Assembly: GCA_003660865.1 (NCBI GenBank)
Contig: QMVA01000091.1
Location: 1 to 6,178, forward strand
Length of the DNA: 6,178 nt
Direction: 5' to 3'
From: Candidatus Nanohalarchaeota archaeon
Lineage (GTDB): Archaea; EX4484-52; B79-G9
In this document: positions 1 through 4,301 of the stretch, piece by piece
How the letters are laid out: every line of letters begins with the position of its first letter
How positions within the stretch are numbered: the stretch's first letter is position 1
Notes under the pieces: model-generated
What the model was told of the DNA's origin: nothing
The model's database searches: none
The model's input: the letters and a program-made list of their open reading frames with translations, nothing else
Translations under genes and position numbers: made by a program

Positions 1-51
1 CCTGTATGAAAAATAGTCATCCAGCAACCCCGAAGGATCACTGGGGATCAT
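1..51 (-). CDS. N-terminus of an unidentified protein, running off the left edge
   Basis: On the minus strand an ATG at 51-49 opens a frame that stays open to base 1, giving 17 residues: MIPSDPSGLLDDYFSYR. The main support is upstream. A consensus box A (TTTATATA, 75-82, palindromic enough to read on either strand) is centred about 27 bases before the ATG, the distance expected for a leaderless archaeal transcript. No Shine-Dalgarno motif is visible, which fits leaderless initiation. Too little protein is present to assign a family or function. The frame could be fortuitous, since 17 open codons prove little, so the call depends on the promoter spacing. It would be transcribed away from the permease remnant next to it. 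Confidence 0.4.
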   Translation of the reverse strand, partial: MIPSDPSGLLDDYFSYR

Positions 52-74
52 TTGTTAATATTTGTGTTAGCATC

Positions 75-83
75 TTTATATAT
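75..83 (-). promoter_or_regulatory. Box A (TATA) of the left-edge minus-strand gene
   Basis: Plus-strand TTTATATAT reads ATATATAAA on the minus strand and lies about 27 bases upstream of the ATG at 51. This is a good match to the archaeal box A consensus and the right distance for a start at or next to the ATG. On the plus strand the same element would fire towards 105, but only a six-codon frame follows there, so the minus direction is preferred. Confidence 0.4.
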
Positions 84-187
84 TGTGATTCTATGTAGAT
101 GACATTCAGTCGTCAAATTACTCAACTTTGTTTTTAAAGCGCCCAATAGTAACTTTCTTCGATAATGCCATGCTTATTGTTATAGGC

Positions 188-445
188 TCATCTCTTTGTG
201 AGGAGCGCATAAACTACCAAAAACCCTATCGCGCTTGAATAAAACACACCAAGAGGCATACCTGTACCGAATAAAAGGACTTCTTTCATTATGGTTATGT
301 GGGTATTTATGGGGAGCACACATGCGAGCGCCCGGACAAATCCGGGCATGAACTCAACAGGGAAGAATATGCCTGAAAGGAACATCAAGGGCAGTGCGAG
401 TATAGTCAATCCAACAATAATTGACCTTTGTGTTGGATTGCCATA
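188..445 (-). pseudogene. C-terminal remnant of an ABC-2 type transporter permease
   Basis: The minus-strand frame ends with TGA at 188-190 and is closed upstream by an in-frame TGA at 446-448, leaving about 82 codons. It contains a clear ABC-2 permease signature, LPLMFLSGIFFPVEFMP, which is the fifth membrane segment and following loop of the DrrB/NodJ-like family. A loop and a last hydrophobic segment follow (about FYSSAIGFLVVYALL), ending in TKR. Intact permeases of this family have about 240-280 residues and six membrane segments, so roughly the first two thirds are missing. The only near-start is a TTG at 409-407, inside the conserved region. No matching N-terminal piece was found in the other minus-strand frames up to 621, and no ATPase partner is present. 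The homology ends close to an inverted-repeat arm (400-411), which may mark the break. I infer a decayed gene that makes no working transporter. Confidence 0.7.
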
Positions 446-553
446 TCATGGAACTTACGTTCCAGGCTTTTGAATAATATCGTCTTCAAAATAGTCAACA
501 GATATTGATTTATATGAATTCAATGCGGTCTATAATTTGACGATTGACTATAC
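400..553. repeat. 12-bp inverted repeat bracketing 130 bp at the permease break
   Basis: GTATAGTCAATC at 400-411 is repeated perfectly as its reverse complement, GATTGACTATAC, at 542-553. A second, overlapping perfect inverted repeat is CAATCCAACA (407-416) with TGTTGGATTG (431-440), and a small hairpin TGGAAC-TTAC-GTTCCA lies at 449-464. The enclosed segment has no coding potential I can defend. The position at the upstream limit of the permease homology suggests an insertion or rearrangement scar, or a small non-autonomous element, but no target-site duplication was identified and chance cannot be excluded. Confidence 0.35.
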
Positions 554-621
554 CATAAGTGTTCAGTTGAGGGTAAATGGACTATGTTTGGGCAATGTTT
601 AGATTGAGTAATGTTTAAACG
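446..621. other. AT-rich non-coding stretch downstream of the phosphate transporter
   Basis: No convincing gene was found on either strand. The stretch contains part of the inverted repeats described at 400-553 and a GTTTAAAC palindrome at 613-620, immediately after the transporter stop codon (622-624, TAG on the minus strand). No strong minus-strand T-run terminator is evident. It separates the transporter from the permease remnant. Confidence 0.4.
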
Positions 622-2229
622 CTAGTCAACTCTGTCAACTACATTCATAGAGTGATCCCCGATTCTTTCAAGATTGTGGAGTATGTCTGTGAATATTATT
701 CCGGCTGCAGGGTTGCAGATTTTTCTTTTCAGGCGCACGATGTGGTTATGCTCGAAATCTTTCTCGTTTTTGTCGATGATGTTTTCAAGCATCTTGACTT
801 TCTTGACCTTTTTTGCGTCTCTTGTCCTGACAGTCCAGATGGCAGTCTGGTAAATCAGAATGGAATTATCAAACATTATTGAAAGTTCTTCATGCGCTTT
901 CTTTGTAAAACTTACGTTCTCATCTTTTATCTCTTTTGCAGATTCAACCAGGTTGATTGCGTGGTCTGCTATTCTCTCAAAATCTGTAATATTGTGATTG
1001 ATTGCTGAGAGGCGGCGGGCATCTTGTTTTGTCAGCGGGCTTTGTGAAAGCTTTATAGAATAAGTGCCGATTGCCTGAAGCAGATTATCAACAACGTCCT
1101 CATGCCTGTAAACTCTTTTTATAAGGTCCTTTTTGTTGTCCAGAAGCACATTTTCTGAATCCTTTAGCATGTCAAATGAAATTTTCGCCATACGCATGGC
1201 TTCTTTTTCTACGCAGTCAAGGGCTACAGAGGGAATCCGGAGGTAATTGTTGTCGAGAAACTTGACGCCGCTGTCTATGATAATCTCTTTCCCGGGAATG
1301 ATTTTTTTTGTCAGGACTATGAAAACAGGTATAAAGAAGAGGAATACTGTTGTACTCGTTACATTGAAAATCGTGTGCGCGTTTGCAATCTGTCTTGGTA
1401 CGTCTGTTGCTGTCAGTGAAGATACATGGGTGAAGAGATTTATGAATGGCAGGAATAGCAGCACACCAGCTATGTTAAATAGTACATGGAGTATCGCTGC
1501 TCTTTTCGCTGATTTCGTGGCACCATACGATGCCAGCAAAGCAGTGATGCATGTGCCGATGTTTGCACCCATGATGAGCGGTATGGCTGCGCTCAGACCA
1601 ATCACGTCTTCCTGCGCCATTGCAATAATGATTGCTGTTGTTGCGCTTGAACTTTGTATGAGGCCTGTGAATATGGCGCTTGCAAGAATACCAAGTAAGG
1701 GGGTCTTAGCAAAGTCTGCAAGTATACTAATAAAGTACTCTGATTCTTTCAGTGGAGCAACACCGTCCTTCATAATATCCATTCCAAGGAACAATAACCC
1801 GAATCCAAGCAAGATCTGACCGGCATAAGAATCATTTTTTGGCTTCATAAAGTAAACAAGGGCACCAATCGCGATTATCGGGAGTGCAAATTTGCCTATG
1901 GGAAATGCGACTAACTGTGCGGTTACGGTTGTACCGACATTTGCGCCAAAGATGATGCCTGCTGACTGCTTAAGGGTCATAATCCCTGAATTGATCAGGG
2001 ATATCACGACAACTGTTGTAATGCTTGAGCTCTGGATGATGCCGGTTACTGTGCAGCCGACAAAAGCTCCTTTCAGGGGCGTGTCAGTAAACTTCTTCAG
2101 GAGGTTCTTGATGCGATTGCCTGCTGCTTTCTGCATACCGCCTGATAGAAGAGAGAGACTATAGAGAAATAAGCCCAGTCCGCCGAATAAGCCGAATAGC
2201 ACAGTTATGTAGTCCGTAGTATCACGCAT
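622..2229 (-). CDS. Na+/phosphate cotransporter family protein with C-terminal PhoU domain
   Basis: This is an inner-membrane transporter of the NptA/PF02690 family, predicted to take up phosphate with sodium. Counting from the preferred ATG at 2229 it has 535 residues. The membrane domain holds two inverted Na/Pi-cotransporter repeats, each with the diagnostic QSSS motif (about residues 66-69 and 192-195) followed by GANVGT (95-100) and GANIGT (221-226). A PhoU-like helical domain fills about 335-535, with its two metal-binding-type signatures FERIADHAINLVE and LERIGDHSMNVVD. The frame can be extended to a GTG at 2295 (557 aa), but family members begin just before GLFGGLGLFLY. The ATG also has an AT box (CAAAATTTTG, 2257-2266) about 32 bases upstream, like other genes here, so I prefer 2229. 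The gene is divergent from gatB and intact. PhoU fusions of this type are known; the regulatory role of the PhoU part is inferred from the family. Confidence 0.93.
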   Translation of the reverse strand: MRDTTDYITVLFGLFGGLGLFLYSLSLLSGGMQKAAGNRIKNLLKKFTDTPLKGAFVGCTVTGIIQSSSITTVVVISLINSGIMTLKQSAGIIFGANVGTTVTAQLVAFPIGKFALPIIAIGALVYFMKPKNDSYAGQILLGFGLLFLGMDIMKDGVAPLKESEYFISILADFAKTPLLGILASAIFTGLIQSSSATTAIIIAMAQEDVIGLSAAIPLIMGANIGTCITALLASYGATKSAKRAAILHVLFNIAGVLLFLPFINLFTHVSSLTATDVPRQIANAHTIFNVTSTTVFLFFIPVFIVLTKKIIPGKEIIIDSGVKFLDNNYLRIPSVALDCVEKEAMRMAKISFDMLKDSENVLLDNKKDLIKRVYRHEDVVDNLLQAIGTYSIKLSQSPLTKQDARRLSAINHNITDFERIADHAINLVESAKEIKDENVSFTKKAHEELSIMFDNSILIYQTAIWTVRTRDAKKVKKVKMLENIIDKNEKDFEHNHIVRLKRKICNPAAGIIFTDILHNLERIGDHSMNVVDRVD

Positions 2230-2256
2230 AATAGTTTGTGGAGTTGCAACCAATAG

Positions 2257-2266
2257 CAAAATTTTG
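2257..2266 (-). promoter_or_regulatory. Candidate proximal box A for the phosphate transporter
   Basis: CAAAATTTTG is a perfect 10-bp palindrome centred about 32 bases upstream of the ATG at 2229. That matches the box A to ATG distance at gatB (about 32) and the 4302 gene (about 33). It is a weak TATA match, so an alternative promoter at 2360-2367 (GTTTAAATG on the minus strand) with a longer leader remains possible. Confidence 0.3.
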
Positions 2267-2302
2267 ACGGGGTTGATTAGTGTCTTAGGCCGCACAAAAT
2301 AT

Positions 2303-2357
2303 GGATATCTGAAAAATCCTGTGCAGCACAGATATCCTACAATTTCTGCAAAGCAGA
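2303..2357. promoter_or_regulatory. Cluster of three dyads upstream of the phosphate transporter (candidate operator)
   Basis: Three inverted repeats are packed into 55 bases. GGATATCTG (2303-2311) pairs perfectly with CAGATATCC (2329-2337). Inside this pair, CTGTGC-A-GCACAG occupies 2319-2331, and TCTGC-AAA-GCAGA occupies 2345-2357. On the minus strand they lie just downstream of a possible box A (2360-2367) and upstream of both possible transporter starts. Repressor operators in archaea often sit here. They could also fold in a leader RNA if transcription starts upstream. The binding protein is unknown; phosphate-responsive control is only a guess from the neighbouring gene. Confidence 0.4.
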
Positions 2358-2359
2358 TG

Positions 2360-2367
2360 CATTTAAA
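2360..2367 (-). promoter_or_regulatory. Candidate distal box A for the phosphate transporter
   Basis: On the minus strand this region reads GGTTTAAATGC, close to the archaeal TTTAAATA form of box A. A start about 25 bases downstream would fall near 2335, giving a leader of about 40 nt to the GTG at 2295 or about 105 nt to the ATG at 2229. That leader would carry the dyads at 2303-2337. Confidence 0.35.
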
Positions 2368-2421
2368 CCAGTGAAATCTAAAATGTACTTAAAAGTTTCG
2401 GATTCACTATAACTTCTCTAA

Positions 2422-2452
2422 ATATATCTTATGGAATATTTATATATCTTAT
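2422..2452. repeat. 11-bp direct repeat with 20-bp period in the divergent promoter region
   Basis: ATATATCTTAT occurs exactly at 2422-2432 and again at 2442-2452. The 20-base spacing is about two helical turns, so a protein bound at both would contact one face of the DNA. The second copy overlaps a TTTATATA box A-like element at 2439-2446. This may be a paired binding site or duplicated promoter element between the transporter and gatB. The AT-rich composition makes chance a real alternative. Confidence 0.35.
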
Positions 2453-2490
2453 AGGTGCCATAAATGTATTTTGTCTTATTCAATACCTAC

Positions 2491-2500
2491 ATATATAAAA
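2491..2500 (+). promoter_or_regulatory. Box A (TATA) of gatB
   Basis: ATATATAAAA is centred about 32 bases before the gatB ATG at 2528. Archaeal transcription normally begins about 25 bases downstream, near 2521, which predicts a leader of only a few bases. The element closely resembles the one in front of the 4302 gene (ATATATAAATA). Confidence 0.55.
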
Positions 2501-2519
2501 ATAATCACATAATGAAAAA

Positions 2520-2524
2520 GTGAT
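2520..2524 (+). promoter_or_regulatory. Shine-Dalgarno-like GTGAT of gatB
   Basis: GTGAT is complementary to part of the conserved 3' end of archaeal 16S rRNA (GGTGATC is the complement). It lies three bases before the ATG at 2528, a rather short spacing. It overlaps the predicted transcription start, so it may be only partly present in the mRNA. Confidence 0.35.
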
Positions 2525-2527
2525 ACT

Positions 2528-3946
2528 ATGAGCGAATATCCTATGATGTGCGGTCTTGAGACTCATGTGCAGTTGCCGTCAAAGACGAAGGTGTTCTGCG
2601 GGTGCGAGAACCCGGTAAATTTAAAGGATGAGGCAGCACCGAATAGTCTCACATGTCCTACGTGCCTTGGAATGCCTGGCTCGAAGCCGCGCATGAATGA
2701 AACTGTTGTCCGGCTCGCGTTGAGAGTAGCGCTTGCACTGGACTGCAAAGTTGCGGAGGATATGTTTTTTTCGAGAAAAACCTATTTTTATCCTGATATG
2801 AGCAAAAACTTTCAGGTCACCCAGTTTGAAGTTCCGCTTGCAGTTGAGGGATCTATTGATATTGATACGGGGGATAGAAAGAAAAAAATCCGCATACGAA
2901 GAATCCACATTGAAGAGGATCCAGCCAAACTCGTTCACGAAGCCAATAATACTTTGGTAGATTACAATAGGTCAGGTATCCCTCTCATCGAGATTGTGAC
3001 AGAGCCGGATTTTACGAGCCCAAAAGAGGCAAGGACATATTTGTTCAAGCTGGCGCGGATACTTGAATATCTTGGTATCTATGATCCGGGTTCGATGGCG
3101 TCCATTAAGACGGATGCGAATCTTTCTATAATGGGTGGTGAGCGCGCAGAAGTCAAAAATATCACGGGTACTAAGGAAATTGAGCGCGCTTTGAGTTATG
3201 AGTACATGCGCCAGAAAAATATGTATAAACGGGGTTCAAAAATAGTGCAGGAAACGCGCAGATGGCTGCCTGAAACAGGCATTACGAAACTCATGCGAAC
3301 AAAAGAAACTGAGGCAGATTATGGCTATATATTTGAACCTGACCTTACGGAAATAACTATAAATGAAGCAGAAAGGAATGAGGCAAAAAAGCAAATACCT
3401 GAACTCCCGGATGAAAAAAAGGCGCGATTTGTGAAGCAATACAAGATCAGCCCGAAAGCTGCGGAAGGAATAACATCTGAACCCCTGCTGGCAGACCTTT
3501 TCGAAAACGTTGCCAAAAAAGTAAAAACAGATATTGCCGCTTCATGGATTGCCGGACCACTCCTGAAAACCCTCAACTACAGCAATCTAACATATAAAAC
3601 GTCGGGACTCAGGGAGAAATGGATTATAGATATTCTGCTTGATTTTCAGACGGGAAAGTACTCTGATCTTACGGCAGAGAGGATACTGCGCAAGATGGTT
3701 GATGACAAGCGCGATCATTTATCGATTGCAAAAAAGTACGGATTCTCTGTGATTGATAATGAACTTGACCTTGGAAGAATATTGGATGGGATAATTGAGT
3801 CTAATGATAAGGCAGTGAATGATTACAGGAATGGGGATGAGAAAGTGCTTAATTATCTTGTCGGGCAGATCATGAGAGAGACAAAGGGCGCAGTTGATGC
3901 AAAGACTGCAAGGGAGAAGCTCATAAAAATCATGAAATCTTTGTGA
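2528..3946 (+). CDS. gatB: Asp-tRNA(Asn)/Glu-tRNA(Gln) amidotransferase subunit B
   Basis: GatB is the subunit of cytoplasmic GatCAB that activates the misacylated aminoacyl-tRNA by phosphorylation and receives ammonia from GatA. Archaea usually make Gln-tRNA with GatDE, so the likely product here is Asn-tRNA(Asn). The 472 residues match the family length. Visible features are GLETHVQL (9-16), a zinc-type cysteine set FCGC (C24, C26) and CPTC (C43, C46), RKTYFYPDMSKNFQVTQFE (83-101), HIEEDPAKL (127-135), DYNRSGIPLIEIVTEPD (145-161) and TDANLSI (195-201). The C-terminal YqeY-like helical part ends with NYLVGQIMRETKGAVD. The ATG at 2528 is chosen because conserved residues begin at once and box A and GTGAT precede it. 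It stands alone: gatA and gatC are not in the window. Its last codons form part of a tandem duplication (see 3925-4038). Confidence 0.97.
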   Translation: MSEYPMMCGLETHVQLPSKTKVFCGCENPVNLKDEAAPNSLTCPTCLGMPGSKPRMNETVVRLALRVALALDCKVAEDMFFSRKTYFYPDMSKNFQVTQFEVPLAVEGSIDIDTGDRKKKIRIRRIHIEEDPAKLVHEANNTLVDYNRSGIPLIEIVTEPDFTSPKEARTYLFKLARILEYLGIYDPGSMASIKTDANLSIMGGERAEVKNITGTKEIERALSYEYMRQKNMYKRGSKIVQETRRWLPETGITKLMRTKETEADYGYIFEPDLTEITINEAERNEAKKQIPELPDEKKARFVKQYKISPKAAEGITSEPLLADLFENVAKKVKTDIAASWIAGPLLKTLNYSNLTYKTSGLREKWIIDILLDFQTGKYSDLTAERILRKMVDDKRDHLSIAKKYGFSVIDNELDLGRILDGIIESNDKAVNDYRNGDEKVLNYLVGQIMRETKGAVDAKTAREKLIKIMKSL

Positions 3947-3969
3947 TGTTGGAGGATTTCAAGCTTTTT
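3925..3969 (+). repeat. 45-bp direct repeat, copy 1 (gatB 3' end and terminator)
   Basis: Bases 3925-3969 recur without a mismatch at 3994-4038, a period of 69 bases. Copy 1 covers the last six sense codons and the stop of gatB and continues through a hairpin and T-run. Weaker similarity continues past the end (ATATGGTAT against CATGGTAT), so the original duplicated unit was probably close to the full 69 bases. Perfect identity of a non-coding copy suggests a recent tandem duplication. Confidence 0.9.
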
Positions 3970-3970
3970 T
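3933..3970 (+). terminator. gatB terminator, first copy (hairpin plus T6)
   Basis: TGAAATC (3933-3939) pairs with GATTTCA (3955-3961) around a 15-base loop. AAGC and a run of six T (3965-3970) follow. The left arm lies within the last gatB codons. T-runs after a stop codon are the main intrinsic termination signal in archaea; whether the weak hairpin contributes is uncertain. Confidence 0.5.
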
Positions 3971-3993
3971 ATATGGTATAGATATATACGATG

Positions 3994-4038
3994 AAAAATC
4001 ATGAAATCTTTGTGATGTTGGAGGATTTCAAGCTTTTT
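3994..4038 (+). repeat. 45-bp direct repeat, copy 2
   Basis: This is an exact second copy of 3925-3969, placed after the gatB stop, so it carries a non-translated duplicate of the gatB tail. In a shifted frame it lies inside a 22-codon ORF (3991-4059, starting MKNHEIFVMLEDF), which I regard as a by-product of the duplication. Confidence 0.9.
4002..4038 (+). terminator. Second copy of the gatB terminator (hairpin plus T5)
   Basis: The same 7-bp stem recurs (TGAAATC 4002-4008 with GATTTCA 4024-4030), followed by T5 at 4034-4038. With the first copy it makes a tandem terminator between gatB and the tRNA-Arg promoter, and could catch read-through before the tRNA gene. Confidence 0.45.
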
Positions 4039-4072
4039 ATTGCATGGTATGGTTTATGAGGTAATAAAAAAC

Positions 4073-4080
4073 CTTAAATA
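4073..4080 (+). promoter_or_regulatory. Box A of tRNA-Arg
   Basis: CTTAAATA is centred about 26 bases upstream of the first tRNA base (4103), the usual archaeal box A position for a stable RNA gene. Confidence 0.5.
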
Positions 4081-4102
4081 ATTCACGGTATATTCTTAAC
4101 TT

Positions 4103-4216
4103 GGACCCGTAACTCAGTGGATTAGAGTGCTTGGCTTCGGACCAAGCTGTCGGGGGTTCGAAACCGGGATATGTAGGAGTAAATGTATTTCGGCGCAAGT
4201 CCCTCCGGGTTCGCCA
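4103..4216 (+). tRNA. tRNA-Arg(TCG) with a T-loop intron and encoded CCA
   Basis: The cloverleaf is complete once 4163-4199 is removed. The acceptor is GGACCCG (4103-4109) with CGGGTTC (4206-4212), containing one G-T pair. The D-arm is ACTC/GAGT (4112-4128) with GG in the loop. The anticodon stem is CTTGG/CCAAG around loop CTTCGGA (4135-4141), giving anticodon TCG at 4137-4139, an arginine CGA/CGN reader. A five-base variable loop follows. The T-stem is GGGGG (4152-4156) with CCCTC (4201-4205). The spliced T-loop is TTCGAAT, matching consensus. Discriminator G4213 is followed by a genomic CCA (4214-4216). The mature RNA is 77 nt including CCA. Without splicing the T-arm cannot form, so the intron must be removed for function. 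I am confident of the isotype; the exact cut sites are inferred from the BHB fold. Confidence 0.9.
4163..4199 (+). other. 37-nt intron in the T-loop of tRNA-Arg (between positions 59 and 60)
   Basis: A bulge-helix-bulge can be drawn. The outer helix is the T-stem. The central four-base helix is TTCG (4157-4160) with CGCA (4194-4197), containing one T-C mismatch. The bulges are AAA (4161-4163) and AGT (4198-4200), and the inner helix is CCGGGATA (4164-4171) with TATTTCGG (4186-4193). Cutting after the second base of each bulge gives AA|A and AG|T and a consensus TTCGAAT loop. This is a non-canonical position; most archaeal tRNA introns follow base 37. The mismatch implies a relaxed motif, as accepted by broad-specificity splicing endonucleases. 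Confidence 0.8.
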
Positions 4217-4263
4217 TATTTCCTTTTAGACAAAAACGGACGGCGGTTACGATACCTTAAAAC

Positions 4264-4274
4264 ATATATAAATA
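4264..4274 (+). promoter_or_regulatory. Box A (TATA) of the CARDB-like membrane protein gene
   Basis: ATATATAAATA is centred about 33 bases before the ATG at 4302. It is nearly the same sequence and spacing as the gatB element and predicts a leader of only a few bases. Confidence 0.5.
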
Positions 4275-4292
4275 ACCCCCCTATATATTACT

Positions 4293-4296
4293 GGTG
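4293..4296 (+). promoter_or_regulatory. Shine-Dalgarno GGTG of the 4302 gene
   Basis: GGTG, complementary to the archaeal 16S rRNA tail, lies five bases before the ATG at 4302 and supports that start. It coincides with the predicted transcription start, so its presence in the mRNA depends on the exact start site. Confidence 0.4.
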
Positions 4297-4301
4297 CCCA
4301 A

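Noticed and set aside
291..473. Plus-strand frame of 60 codons opposite the permease remnant
   Set aside because: The minus strand here carries the recognisable ABC-2 signature; the plus frame has no recognisable content.
613..620. GTTTAAAC palindrome as a transporter terminator
   Set aside because: The palindrome is too short for a stable hairpin and no T-run follows it on the minus strand.
1247..2164. Long plus-strand frames of 190 and 90 codons opposite the transporter gene
   Set aside because: They are antisense shadows of a gene with clear QSSS and PhoU motifs, and their translations show no family features.
3925..4038. Start of a CRISPR or other repeat array
   Set aside because: Only two copies exist, one of them embedded in gatB coding sequence, with a spacer of 24 bases; a simple tandem duplication explains it.
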